From an uncultured Coriobacteriaceae bacterium (lineage in GTDB: Bacteria > Actinomycetota > Coriobacteriia > Coriobacteriales > Atopobiaceae), in assembly GCA_902791035.1 (NCBI GenBank), contig CADAUA010000015.1, positions 1-64,000 on the forward strand: a stretch of 64,000 nucleotides of DNA, given 5' to 3'. The translations under genes and the position numbers were made by a program. The notes under the pieces are model-generated. The model was not told where the DNA came from. It saw only the letters and a program-made list of their open reading frames with translations, and did no database searches. How positions within the stretch are numbered: position 1 is the first letter of the stretch; each line of letters starts with the position of its first letter. Positions 1-7,769 of this stretch are shown here, in pieces.

Positions 1-312
1 CCCTGCGAGATGCACTCCATCAAGAAGGGCGGCATGATGCACTGCCAGGAGGAGATGAAGCGCGCCGTCGATTGCGGCTACTGGAACCTCTTCCGCTTCA
101 ACCCCGCCGCCCCCGAGGGCAAGAAGTTCACGCTGGACTCCAAGGAGCCGAAGGGTGGCTACCAGGACTTCCTGATGAACGAGGCTCGTTACGCGCGTCT
201 GACCCGCGAGTTCCCGGGCCGCGCCGAGGAGCTCTTCGCCCGCAACGAGCAGGCCGCCATGGATCGCTACGCGCACCTGCTCAAGCTCAAGGAGATGTAC
301 GCCGAGGCGTAA
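1..312 (+). CDS. nifJ: pyruvate:ferredoxin (flavodoxin) oxidoreductase, C-terminal end only
   Basis: Only the last 103 residues are present; the gene starts before the window. The frame is open from base 1 and the fragment carries the typical C-terminal tail of the large single-chain enzyme: PCEMHSI followed by EMKRAVDCGYWNLFRFNP and the LDSKEPK segment. The family decarboxylates pyruvate to acetyl-CoA with reduction of ferredoxin or flavodoxin, in the cytoplasm. A strong terminator follows within 50 bases, so this is the last gene of its transcript. Family assignment is confident; full length and upstream Fe-S domains cannot be seen. Confidence 0.9.
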   Translation, partial: PCEMHSIKKGGMMHCQEEMKRAVDCGYWNLFRFNPAAPEGKKFTLDSKEPKGGYQDFLMNEARYARLTREFPGRAEELFARNEQAAMDRYAHLLKLKEMYAEA

Positions 313-359
313 GTTCTTGTCGCCACGCGTGACGTTGCCAGCGAGTAGCTAGGCCAGCC

Positions 360-394
360 GGGCCGGGAGAGAGGTTCTCCCGGCCCGACTTTTC
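360..394 (+). terminator. intrinsic terminator after nifJ
   Basis: A perfect 11-bp stem (GGGCCGGGAGA at 360-370 with its complement at 376-386) and a 5-nt loop are followed by ACTTTTCTT. Placement 48 bases after the nifJ stop fits Rho-independent termination. Confidence 0.85.
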
Positions 395-427
395 TTGCCC
401 CTGCCCCTGGGGTCGGAGTTCGTGTGA

Positions 428-572
428 GAAACACAGGGGGTACTCCCCTGTGTTTCAAAGGGGGTCCGGACAAAAAGTTGGACCATGCCAGGTCCAGATT
501 GGAAACACAGGGGAGTACCCCCTGTGTTTGGATGTCACGCGGGGTCGGACCTTTTGTCAGCACTTGTCACGG
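428..572. repeat. pair of GGGG-AGTAC-CCCC hairpins plus GTGACA repeat copies
   Basis: Two hairpins, 428-456 and 503-529, have arms of 11-12 bp (GAAACACAGGGG type) and loops GTACT/AGTAC. The second is the reverse complement of the first, so the pair forms a larger inverted structure with about 46 bp between. Bases 536-572 then carry degenerate GTGACA...GACCCC units. This fills the gap between convergent genes; no coding sequence is seen from 313 to 579. Confidence 0.8.
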
Positions 573-579
573 AGAGCCG

Positions 580-1104
580 CTAGGGCATCAGGAGCAAAGC
601 TGCGAGGAGGGCCGCCTGGCCGCAGGTGTTCGTCAGCTGCTCGATCCAGTTGGACCGGGCGTCGGTGGGGTCCAGATGGCCCGCGAACCATCCCATGCCG
701 CACATGCATATGACCCACAACACGAGAAAAGCCCAGGTGGGAAAGACCGTGACCGCTGCCAGCAGCCTTGACCCGTCGAGCCCGCTGGTAAGCAGCCCCA
801 CGAGCATCAGGGCGAATCCCGCGGGCATGACCACTCGCATCTGGCGGCTGAGCCAGGAGACGTTGCGGTGGGCTAGGGCAATCACGAGCTTCCAGCCCAC
901 CTTCCCCGCCCCTCCGATGAAGGCCACGACCGCGCCGACCACAAAGACCGTGCTGTGCAGGCGCAGGCCCGCGACAACGCAGGCAAGGCAGAAGAGCACC
1001 ACCGGCAACGCATCCACCAGGGCGAGCCCCAGCGTGAACCCCTCGGGGACCACGCCCTTGTCTATCTGCTCGTTTCCGCGTGCGTTGTCGGACTTCCTGG
1101 CCAT
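580..1104 (-). CDS. hypothetical membrane protein, about five transmembrane segments
   Basis: A 174-residue protein starting MARKSDNARG. That ATG is preceded by GGAGGACGCGC; a longer reading from 1134 has no such site. After a polar N-terminus come hydrophobic stretches near residues 25-45, 50-65, 90-110, 120-140 and at the C-terminus, so it is an integral membrane protein with a short charged loop between segments two and three. No catalytic motif is recognisable. It is divergent from the DUF1295-like gene at 1171, with only 66 bases between the starts. Function unknown. Confidence 0.65.
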   Translation of the reverse strand: MARKSDNARGNEQIDKGVVPEGFTLGLALVDALPVVLFCLACVVAGLRLHSTVFVVGAVVAFIGGAGKVGWKLVIALAHRNVSWLSRQMRVVMPAGFALMLVGLLTSGLDGSRLLAAVTVFPTWAFLVLWVICMCGMGWFAGHLDPTDARSNWIEQLTNTCGQAALLAALLLMP

Positions 1105-1170
1105 GCGCGTCCTCCAAAGATAACAGCGATACAATCACTCTACATCAAAGGTCGCAAGGTAAGGAAAGCC

Positions 1171-1962
1171 ATGGGATTCGTCGTTCTTGTCATCCTCTCG
1201 CTCGTGGTGAGCTCCGTCGGCTGGCACAAGTTCGTGTGGTTCATCTCGCTGGGCTACGGCTTCTCGGTCGCGGCGATCGGCGTGGCCCTGCTGGTCATGT
1301 ACGGGGCGGGCGCGAACCCGGTCTCGATCGTGCAGGCCGTGCTCTTCGTGGTCTACGGCCTGCGCCTGGGCGGCTACCTGCTGGCGCGCGAGCGTAGGAG
1401 TGCCGCGTACAACAAGCTCATGAAGGATCAGGTGAACGACGGGTCGGGCCTGGGCAAGCCGGTACAGGCGGTCGTCTGGGCCAGCGTTGCCGTGCTTTAC
1501 GCGTGCGAAGCGTCACCGGTGCTCTTCCGCATGCAGGCGGGGGCCGCGGCTGACGTGGCGTGCGTGATTGGCGCCGTGCTGCAGCTGGGCGGGATCGTCC
1601 TGGAGTCTGCCGCTGACCTGCAGAAGTCCGCGCAGAAGAAGGTCAACCCGCGCCGCTTCTGCGACAAGGGCCTCTACTCCTTCGTGCGCTGCCCCAACTA
1701 CCTGGGCGAGGTGCTCAACTGGACGGGAGTCTTCGTGTCGGGCGTGACGGTTGCGGCCGGCGTGTGGCAGTGGCTGGCCATGCTGGTGGGCTGGCTCGGC
1801 ATCGTGTACATCATGTTTGGTGGTGCGCGGCGGCTGGAGATCCGGCAGAACAGGAACTACGGCGCGGATCCCGAGTATCAGCGCTATGTGAAGTCGGTGC
1901 CGATCCTGCTGCCTTGGGTGCCGCTCTACAGCGTGGAGAAGTACACCTGGCTCAAGGGCTAG
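1171..1962 (+). CDS. DUF1295 / ICMT-like membrane methyltransferase family protein
   Basis: A 263-residue polytopic membrane protein. The C-terminal third has the signature of the steroid-reductase/isoprenylcysteine methyltransferase-like fold: GLYSFVRCPNYLGEVLNWTG (an R-x-PNYLGE motif around residues 170-190), then two helices and a terminal EYQRYVKSVP segment. Members methylate or reduce lipid-like substrates using a cofactor bound at the membrane face; the substrate here is unknown. Start chosen at ATG 1171 after AAGGTAAGGAAA; a TACAAT -10-like hexamer lies at about 1130-1135. The upstream in-frame extension overlaps the divergent gene and is not credible. A GTGACA repeat array begins a few bases after the stop. 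Confidence 0.75.
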   Translation: MGFVVLVILSLVVSSVGWHKFVWFISLGYGFSVAAIGVALLVMYGAGANPVSIVQAVLFVVYGLRLGGYLLARERRSAAYNKLMKDQVNDGSGLGKPVQAVVWASVAVLYACEASPVLFRMQAGAAADVACVIGAVLQLGGIVLESAADLQKSAQKKVNPRRFCDKGLYSFVRCPNYLGEVLNWTGVFVSGVTVAAGVWQWLAMLVGWLGIVYIMFGGARRLEIRQNRNYGADPEYQRYVKSVPILLPWVPLYSVEKYTWLKG

Positions 1963-2111
1963 GGTCGTGCGTGACAGCAAGTCCGACCCCGCGTGACAGC
2001 AACTCGTGCGTGACAGCAACTCCGACCCCGCGTGACAGCAACTCCGACCCCGCGTGACAGCAACTCCGACCCCGCGTGACAACCCCGCGTGACAGCAACT
2101 CCGACCCCGCG
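1963..2111. repeat. GTGACA-N8-GACCCC tandem array, core GCAACTCC
   Basis: About seven tandem units of a 22-bp period (GTGACAGCAACTCCGACCCC plus GC), of which one is cut to GTGACAACCCCGC, one ends at GCAACTCGTGC and one has core GCAAGTCC. The array spans the whole gap between the convergent genes ending at 1962 and 2112. Confidence 0.9.
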
Positions 2112-3479
2112 TCAGGCGGTGCGCTCCTCCTGGCGGAGCTCGCGCAGGATCGACCATGCCATGGGCAGGCCGATGGCGAACGTGATGAGGTCGGTCACGG
2201 GCTGGGCCAGCTGCACACCCAGGAGCCCCAGCATGGGCGGCAGCACCAGTACGACCGGCCCCAGCACGAGCCCCAGCCGGCAGGCGCCTAGGATGGTGGC
2301 CCGCCACATGCGTCCCGTGGTCTGCAGGAGGAAGTTCGTGATCATGGCCGAGCCCGTGAGCGGCAGCGTCACGCTCTCCAGTCGCAGGGCCAACACGGCG
2401 ATCGGGATGACCTCGGGATCGTCAGAGAAGAGCCCGACGATCGGCTCCGCAAAGACGAACGTGACCACGCTGATGGCGGCCACGGCAGCGAGCGCCGTCC
2501 GCACCGCAAAGCGATAACCGGCCCGGATGCGGTCGAACTTCTTGGCACCGTAGTTGTAGCCCACGGTGGGCTGGAAGCCCTGCCCGATGCCGATCTGCAC
2601 GTAGTTGCCGAATCCGCTCACGCGCTGCACGATGGCGATGGCCGCTATCGCCGCGTCGCCGAAGGGTCGCGCCGCGCCGTTGAGCAGCGTGGTGGCCATG
2701 CCCAGCATCACCTGTCGAATGAACGAGGGGAAGCCACCGTTGAAGATCTCGCGCACCATAGCGCGGTCCGGCACCCGCACCCACCGGCGTGAGATGGGGG
2801 TGATGCCGATCTTGTTCATCTCGAAGCAGAGGATGCAGAAGCTCATGAACTCGCAGAGCACGGTGGAGGTGGCGCTGCCGGCGATGCCCATGCCCGCGCC
2901 GTAGATGAGCGCCGGCGTGAGGAAGGTGTTGAGGATGGCGCCCGACATGATGGCCAGCATGGAGTAGAAGGCCTCGCCCTCCATGCGGAGCTGGAAGTTG
3001 AGGAGCAGAGTCGAGCACATGAAGGGCGCACCCAGCAGGATGATTCCCACGAAGACCCTGGCGTAGGGGAGGATCGTGTCGGTCGAGCCGGCGAGGATGC
3101 AGAGCGGGTCTATGAAGACGTTGCCCAGGATCGCGATGGCAAGACCCAGCAGCAGGGTGCATGCGAGGCCGGTGTTCGAGAAGACGCAGGCCTTCTCGCG
3201 CTCCTTGCGACCCAGGTAGCGGGCCATGGCGTTGCCCGTGCCCTGGCCCAGGCCGAAGCCGACGGACTGGATGAGGGTCATGGCCACGAAGGAGATGCCC
3301 ACGGCGCCCTCGGCCGAGGTTCCCAGCGTGCCCACGAAGTAGGTGTCGCAGATGTTGTAGATGGCGGTGACGAGGTTGGCCAGGATGGCCGGGCCGGCCA
3401 GCGTGAGGACGAGCCTCTGCACCGGTGCCTCCGTCATCTGGCGGAACTTCTCGTCTGTTGTCTGGCTGCTTGTGCTCAT
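2112..3479 (-). CDS. MATE family efflux transporter
   Basis: About 455 residues with twelve predicted membrane helices and two homologous MATE halves. The first half begins RLVLTLAGPAILANLVTAIYN and contains DTYFVGTLG; the second begins FNGGFPSFIRQ and has VGYNYGAKK. MATE proteins export cationic drugs and metabolites in exchange for Na+ or H+. Length is normal for the family. An alternative GTG start six bases upstream (3485) is possible; neither has a clear ribosome binding site. Repeat arrays lie directly downstream (1963-2111) and upstream (3526-3599). Substrate cannot be inferred. Confidence 0.9.
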   Translation of the reverse strand: MSTSSQTTDEKFRQMTEAPVQRLVLTLAGPAILANLVTAIYNICDTYFVGTLGTSAEGAVGISFVAMTLIQSVGFGLGQGTGNAMARYLGRKEREKACVFSNTGLACTLLLGLAIAILGNVFIDPLCILAGSTDTILPYARVFVGIILLGAPFMCSTLLLNFQLRMEGEAFYSMLAIMSGAILNTFLTPALIYGAGMGIAGSATSTVLCEFMSFCILCFEMNKIGITPISRRWVRVPDRAMVREIFNGGFPSFIRQVMLGMATTLLNGAARPFGDAAIAAIAIVQRVSGFGNYVQIGIGQGFQPTVGYNYGAKKFDRIRAGYRFAVRTALAAVAAISVVTFVFAEPIVGLFSDDPEVIPIAVLALRLESVTLPLTGSAMITNFLLQTTGRMWRATILGACRLGLVLGPVVLVLPPMLGLLGVQLAQPVTDLITFAIGLPMAWSILRELRQEERTA

Positions 3480-3525
3480 GGGCACTATGGTACGACCACG
3501 TCGCGCCCGGTGGGTGGACGGAACG

Positions 3526-3599
3526 TGACGAAGGGTCAGACCCCGGTGACAGCCGGGACAGACGCCGGTGACAAAAGGTCAGACCCCGGAGTGCTGGCG
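3526..3599. repeat. three-unit GTGACA repeat array that supplies a stop codon
   Basis: Three units in direct orientation: one with core AAGGGTCA, one longer variant (GTGACAGCCGGGACAGAC), and one with core AAAGGTCA. The TGA stop of the MFS gene on the minus strand (3579-3581) lies inside the last unit, so that protein's final residues SGV are repeat-encoded. The same three-unit order recurs at 24394-24465. Confidence 0.85.
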
Positions 3600-4886
3600 G
3601 CGGGCGACCTCCTCGACCGTCATCGTGTCCCCGTGGCGCACGAAGGCGAGCGGAAGGAAGCCCAGCGCGGCGCAGGCGGCAGCGTACACGTAGAGCTGCT
3701 CGTATCCCACGAACTGCATGAGCGCACCGGAGAGGATCGGCGTCACGATCTGCGCCGCCATGCTCACCGTATAGTAGTAGCCGGTGTAGCGTCCGGTGGT
3801 GCGCTCCGTGGCCAGCTCCATGACCATGGGGTAGACCGTGAGCGAGACGGTGGCGACCCCGATGCCAAAGACCGCCGACAGGACGTAGACCACGGGCGAG
3901 AAACCCCCGACGGCCCGGATGGCCAGGCATCCGACAACCATGAGGGCGAACCCCACGTAGGTGGTGCGCTTGCGCCCGACGTGCATCGACAGGCTGGCCA
4001 TAGGCATGTAGGCCACGAGCGCGGCCACGGTGGCCACCGTCTGCACCTGGGCATAGGCACCGCCGGCCATGCCCCACATGACCTCGGCGTAGCGCGAGAT
4101 CCCGCTGGTCACGGCGTTGTTCGAGAGGTACCAGAAGAAGACGGCGAGAAGGACGCCGAGAAGCGAGCGGCGCCGCCCAGGGTCTGCCTCGCGCTCCTTG
4201 CCACCAGTGTCGGTTGCAGCCTGGGCGTCCTCGTCGATCCCCAGCTCCAGGCTCTCGGCGTGCATGGCCGCCACCTCGGCTGGCTCGCGGAAGAGGGCGG
4301 CGAAGGCGATGGTCGTGAGCGCCAGCATCCCAGCTATGACCAGGTAGACGGGCACGTAGTCGGGGTTCTTCTCTGCGGGTACGAGCACGGCTATGCCCAC
4401 GAGGACCACCACGCCGCCCACGGCCGCCATGAGGGAGTTGAGGGCGTCGGCTTTGGAGCGCAGGGGTCGGGGCGTCACGTCGGGCATGAGGGCCACGGAG
4501 GGCGAGCGGTAGACGGAGAGCGCCACCAGCACCGCAAGGAGTGCCACGAGGAAGAGGGGCAGGTTCTGCCAGCGGTTGGCAAGGGCGATGAGGGGTGTGA
4601 GAACCGCCGCGACGCTGGCGCCGACCACGATGTAGGGGGTGCGGCGACCCCACCGGGTGCGCGTGCGGTCGGACAGGGTGCCCACGAGTGGCAGGAGGAA
4701 GAGGGCCAGGATGTTGTCGAGCGCCATGAAGAAGCCCGTGAGCGTGTCGCCCATGCCGAAGGTGTTCTTGAGCATGAGCGGAATCAGCCCGTCGTAGGCC
4801 TGCCAGAAGGTGAGCGCCCCCATGAAGGGGAGCGTGACGAGTATGGTGCGTCGCAGGTCGAGCTTGGTGAGGTCGCGGCTGGCCAT
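3579..4886 (-). CDS. MFS transporter, GPH/SLC45-like sugar permease family
   Basis: A 435-residue twelve-helix permease. The loop between helices 2 and 3 reads LSDRTRTRWGRRTPYI, the signature shared by glycoside-pentoside-hexuronide cation symporters and SLC45-type sucrose carriers; a central hydrophilic loop (residues about 225-255) separates the halves. A sugar or glycoside substrate is therefore likely but not shown. The start has a good site (AAGGAGGCTCCC). It is downstream of the metallophosphatase gene on the same strand with an 83-base gap, so co-transcription is possible. The C-terminal residues and stop codon come from a GTGACA repeat unit. Confidence 0.8.
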   Translation of the reverse strand: MASRDLTKLDLRRTILVTLPFMGALTFWQAYDGLIPLMLKNTFGMGDTLTGFFMALDNILALFLLPLVGTLSDRTRTRWGRRTPYIVVGASVAAVLTPLIALANRWQNLPLFLVALLAVLVALSVYRSPSVALMPDVTPRPLRSKADALNSLMAAVGGVVVLVGIAVLVPAEKNPDYVPVYLVIAGMLALTTIAFAALFREPAEVAAMHAESLELGIDEDAQAATDTGGKEREADPGRRRSLLGVLLAVFFWYLSNNAVTSGISRYAEVMWGMAGGAYAQVQTVATVAALVAYMPMASLSMHVGRKRTTYVGFALMVVGCLAIRAVGGFSPVVYVLSAVFGIGVATVSLTVYPMVMELATERTTGRYTGYYYTVSMAAQIVTPILSGALMQFVGYEQLYVYAAACAALGFLPLAFVRHGDTMTVEEVARRQHSGV

Positions 4887-4969
4887 GGGAGCCTCCTTGG
4901 GTTGCCTCCACCCATCATGGCCCTGCGACCCCCGCGGGCGCGCGAGTCTGCCGCCCGCTTACACGGACC

Positions 4970-6178
4970 TTACTCGTCGTCCGAGAGCGACGAGCTTATT
5001 GCCACCACGATTCCTGCCGTGAGCGTCCCCGCGAAGACGAGGAGGCCCAGGGCCTGCATGAAGTCGTGATGGAGCTGGTCCGGTGTGGTGGGCATGACCT
5101 CGGTGACCATGTCCACGAAGGGGTTCTCGGTGGTCGCACTCACGAGGTCGCGGTAGCGCAGGAGTCGCGTCTCGTAGGCTGCCGGGTCCACCTCGTGGAA
5201 GGTGAGTTCGCGCGCGGCGCGGTCGGTGCCCGGGCCATAGGAGTTGAAGCCGCAGCAGGGGGTGTAGCCAAGGTCGATCCCGTGCCAGCGCGACACGAGG
5301 GTGTTCTTGTGGTCGTGACCGAAGTAGACGGCAAAGACGTCGCCCGTGGCCTCGAGGGCCGCCATCTCGCCCGAGTCGGTGTCGGGGGAGCAGACGGTCT
5401 CGCCGAGGTCGCCCGAGATCCGTGCCGACTCCAGCGGCACGTAGGGCGCTGCTGCCTTGTGCGAGCGGAAGCCCAGCCAGCCGCGCTCCCTGCTCGTTGC
5501 CGGGCGGAGGCACTCGTAGACCTGGGTCGGCGGGATGTGCTGGAAGACCACGGTGGGCACGGCTCGTCCCGCCCGCTTGCGGGCGTCGTCCACCTGGGAG
5601 GTCATCCAGGCCGTGACCTGGGGGTCAAAGGGGGCAAAGCCGCCGGTGATGCTGCCAGCGCCCGAGTCGGCAACAAGGACGAGGAGCCGCGGGGCACCCT
5701 TTACCAGCGCGGCGTGGCCGGAGAGGCCCGTGCCCTCGCTGGGCAGGACGTCGAGCGCAAGGGTCCCGGGGGCGAGCTGGCGTACGGCGCCGGTACCGTT
5801 GAGGCAGCCGGGGAGCTTGCGGTAGATGGCCTCCTGGGTCTCGTTCGTGAGGCCACACTCGCGATCATGGTTGCCAAAGGTCACGACGAAGGGAAGGCCA
5901 CGGCGGACGATGGGCGCCATGAAGCGGTCGATCGTGTGGCTTACGGTCTCGTCCAGGTGGCCGCGAACGGCCACCTTGTCGAAGGTGCGGTCGTAGCCGC
6001 GGATCTGGTCGCCGGTGAGGATCACGAGGTCGGGGTCGGAGGCGTTGAGCGCGGCCTCGAGGAGCTTGATGGTGTCGGGCCGCACCGAGGGCTTCTCCTG
6101 GATGTCCGCCAGCTGCAGCACCTTGAAGGTGCCATCCTCGCGAAAGCGAAGCCTGGGGGTTGCTTCTGTGGCGCTCAT
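4970..6178 (-). CDS. calcineurin-like metallophosphatase with C-terminal membrane anchor
   Basis: A 402-residue protein. Metallophosphoesterase motifs appear in order: LQLADIQEKP (variant of D-x-H, with Gln replacing the His), LILTGDQI, TFGNHDRE (GNH[DE]), a QHIPP motif and YFGHDHKN (GHxH). The protein resembles the family of secreted or membrane-associated purple-acid-phosphatase-like DNA/sugar-phosphate phosphatases (YkuE/PhoD-like). A single hydrophobic helix near the C-terminus (ALGLLVFAGTLTAGIVVAI) followed by an acidic tail suggests a tail anchor; no signal peptide is seen, so orientation is uncertain. Start taken at the ATG after GGAGGCACCGC. Probably transcribed with the downstream MFS permease. 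Substrate unknown. Confidence 0.8.
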   Translation of the reverse strand: MSATEATPRLRFREDGTFKVLQLADIQEKPSVRPDTIKLLEAALNASDPDLVILTGDQIRGYDRTFDKVAVRGHLDETVSHTIDRFMAPIVRRGLPFVVTFGNHDRECGLTNETQEAIYRKLPGCLNGTGAVRQLAPGTLALDVLPSEGTGLSGHAALVKGAPRLLVLVADSGAGSITGGFAPFDPQVTAWMTSQVDDARKRAGRAVPTVVFQHIPPTQVYECLRPATSRERGWLGFRSHKAAAPYVPLESARISGDLGETVCSPDTDSGEMAALEATGDVFAVYFGHDHKNTLVSRWHGIDLGYTPCCGFNSYGPGTDRAARELTFHEVDPAAYETRLLRYRDLVSATTENPFVDMVTEVMPTTPDQLHHDFMQALGLLVFAGTLTAGIVVAISSSLSDDE

Positions 6179-6244
6179 GCGGTGCCTCCGTGGTTGCGAT
6201 GTCTTGATGCCCACCATGGTAACAAGACCCACCGCCTCGCGTGC

Positions 6245-6297
6245 GTGACGCGGGGTCGGAGTTCGTGTCACGCGGGGTCGGAGTTCGTGTCACGCCT
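6245..6297. repeat. GTGACA repeat, core CGAACTCC, overlapping a stop codon
   Basis: Two units in minus orientation. The TGA inside the GTGACA of one unit is the stop codon of the SRAP gene (6290-6292). Confidence 0.85.
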
Positions 6298-6901
6298 GAT
6301 GGTCGAGGGCGATGTTGCGGCGGTCGGCAAGGGTCGCGAAGTCCGGCCCCAGCCACACGCGGGACTCGCCCGGCGCCAGCACCAGGGGCATACGGTCGTG
6401 CACCGGCGAGACGTCCGCGTTCGGCCTGGTGGTGACCACCGAGAAGCGGTCTCCCTCCCTCACGCACGCCATGAGGAAGACGCCGTGTCCGTGCAGCTGG
6501 TAACGTACTTGTCGCTTGGGCTGGCTCGGGTCCCCGTTGGGGTCGGGCTGGGTCCAGCGCTCCCAGAAGGCGTGGACGGGCACGACGCAGCGGCCGCGCG
6601 CTATGGGGCCGGCCCAGAGCCCCGAGCCGGACCGTGCCTGGGCGAGTGCCGTCTCGATGCGGGTGTTGAAGACCAGACGAGAGCGGCCTTGGACCTGGGT
6701 GGGTAGTCCCCACGTGAGGGTGGCTACCTGCAGGTCGCCCTTGTCGTCCGGTACGAAGAGCGGCAGCTGCGAGCCGGGGTAGGCGTCGGGGACGACGATG
6801 CCAGGCGCGCGGTGTGGCACGGTGGCACGACCGGTCTCGCGCAGCGCGCGGATTGCGTCCTGGAGCTCGGCAAAGAGCATAGGTGCCATGCGGTGGCACA
6901 T
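6290..6901 (-). CDS. SOS response-associated peptidase (SRAP, YedK/HMCES type)
   Basis: A 203-residue protein beginning Met-Cys, the invariant processed N-terminus of the family, in which Cys2 forms a covalent link to abasic sites in single-stranded DNA. Other signature elements: FNTRIETA (Asn and Glu of the active site), RGRCVVPVHAFWEW-like segment (here FWERW), and VSPVHDRMPLVL with the active-site His. These proteins shield abasic sites at replication forks. A GAGGAGG site precedes the start. Length is normal. The stop codon sits in a repeat unit. No LexA-like operator was evident upstream. Confidence 0.9.
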   Translation of the reverse strand: MCHRMAPMLFAELQDAIRALRETGRATVPHRAPGIVVPDAYPGSQLPLFVPDDKGDLQVATLTWGLPTQVQGRSRLVFNTRIETALAQARSGSGLWAGPIARGRCVVPVHAFWERWTQPDPNGDPSQPKRQVRYQLHGHGVFLMACVREGDRFSVVTTRPNADVSPVHDRMPLVLAPGESRVWLGPDFATLADRRNIALDHQA

Positions 6902-6944
6902 CGTGGCCTCCTCTCGTCGCCCAACATCGTAATCCCAGGGGTCT

Positions 6945-7330
6945 CATGAGGTTCTGACCTTTTGTCATCAACCTTCGTCCCTACTGTCGTCGAGAGCTCG
7001 GGCGAGCGGGTTGCACCTTACTGGGGCCCTCGCGTGGCCTTGGCCTGCCTGCTTGCCGCTAGGGTGCAAGAAACCCGCCTTAGGGCCGGGATTCTGCACC
7101 CTACTGGGGCTCTGGCGAGTTGGGGTTGTCCGGACGGTCTGTTAGGGTGCGGCAGCTCGCCAAGAATCTGACAGAAGGTCAGACTCCGGTGACAGCGCAG
7201 AAGGTCAGACTCCGGTGACAGCGCCCCCAGATGTGCGTGACAAAAGGTCTGACCCTATCTATCTGGAGCGATGTGCGTGACAAAAGGTCTGACCCTATCT
7301 ATCTGCGTGACAAGAGAACAGACCCCAGTT
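6945..7330. repeat. two 59-bp stem-loops and a GTGACA repeat array
   Basis: This 510-base gap has no gene. Bases 7011-7069 and 7094-7152 are two related stem-loops, each 59 bp, with arms TGCACCYTA and TAGGGTGCR and a common CTGGGGC after the left arm. Bases 7166-7330 hold five or six GTGACA units (cores GAAGGTCA, AAAGGTCT, AGAGAACA); the AAAGGTCT unit is doubled together with a following TATCTATCTG tail. Confidence 0.8.
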
Positions 7331-7412
7331 TACCCAATCTACCTGCGGCGGAATTAATGTCCGGTCGGTCTGGCATGCTCTTCTCAACGTAAGGTCCAAG
7401 AGAGGAGGCACC

Positions 7413-7745
7413 ATGTACGAGAGGGGCAAGCAGTATCTGCTGTGCAACGTGGCGGGGTTCTCGCACTGGGACGGGTTGGAGGTGTTCTCGCAGCTCGAGC
7501 CCGGGGTCGAGCTGACGCTCGTGCCCGAGCCGGACAATCCCTACGACCCGAACGCTGTGGCCTTCTATCTGGCCGGCGTGAAGATCGGCTACGTGCCGAG
7601 GGACTCCAACTCCACGATCTCGCTCCTGCTCAACTTCGGACATGCGGACGTGTTCCGCGCTCGCATCGCCGCGGTATACAAAGACAAGCACCCAGAGCAG
7701 CAGGTGCTCGTGAGCATCAACGTGACGGATGCCCGGGAGGAGTGA
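7413..7745 (+). CDS. HIRAN domain protein
   Basis: A 110-residue protein that is essentially one HIRAN domain: FSHWDGLEVFSQLEPG, then LTLVPEPDNPYDPNAVAFY, then KIGYVPR. The PDNPYDPNAV core is diagnostic. HIRAN domains bind 3-prime or damaged single-stranded DNA ends and are often fused to helicases or nucleases; here it stands alone. The ATG follows AGAGAGGAGGCACC. Convergent with the dehydrogenase gene, 24 bases away. Proximity to the SRAP gene hints at a DNA-repair theme, but they are on opposite strands and this is only suggestive. Confidence 0.85.
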   Translation: MYERGKQYLLCNVAGFSHWDGLEVFSQLEPGVELTLVPEPDNPYDPNAVAFYLAGVKIGYVPRDSNSTISLLLNFGHADVFRARIAAVYKDKHPEQQVLVSINVTDAREE

Positions 7746-7769
7746 TGGTGCTGGCCAGGTCTTACGCGC

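Noticed and set aside
1963-2111. CRISPR array
   Set aside because: Units are about 22 bp and directly adjoining, with no spacers of constant length and no cas genes; the same holds for the 51-bp array at 23019.
2422-4911. 829-codon minus-strand frame across MATE and MFS genes
   Set aside because: It overlaps two conserved transporters in another frame and reads as Arg/His/Pro-rich sequence.
7011-7152. Integron attC (59-base) sites
   Set aside because: The length of 59 bp is coincidental; the GTTRRRY/RYYYAAC core sites are absent and no integrase is present.
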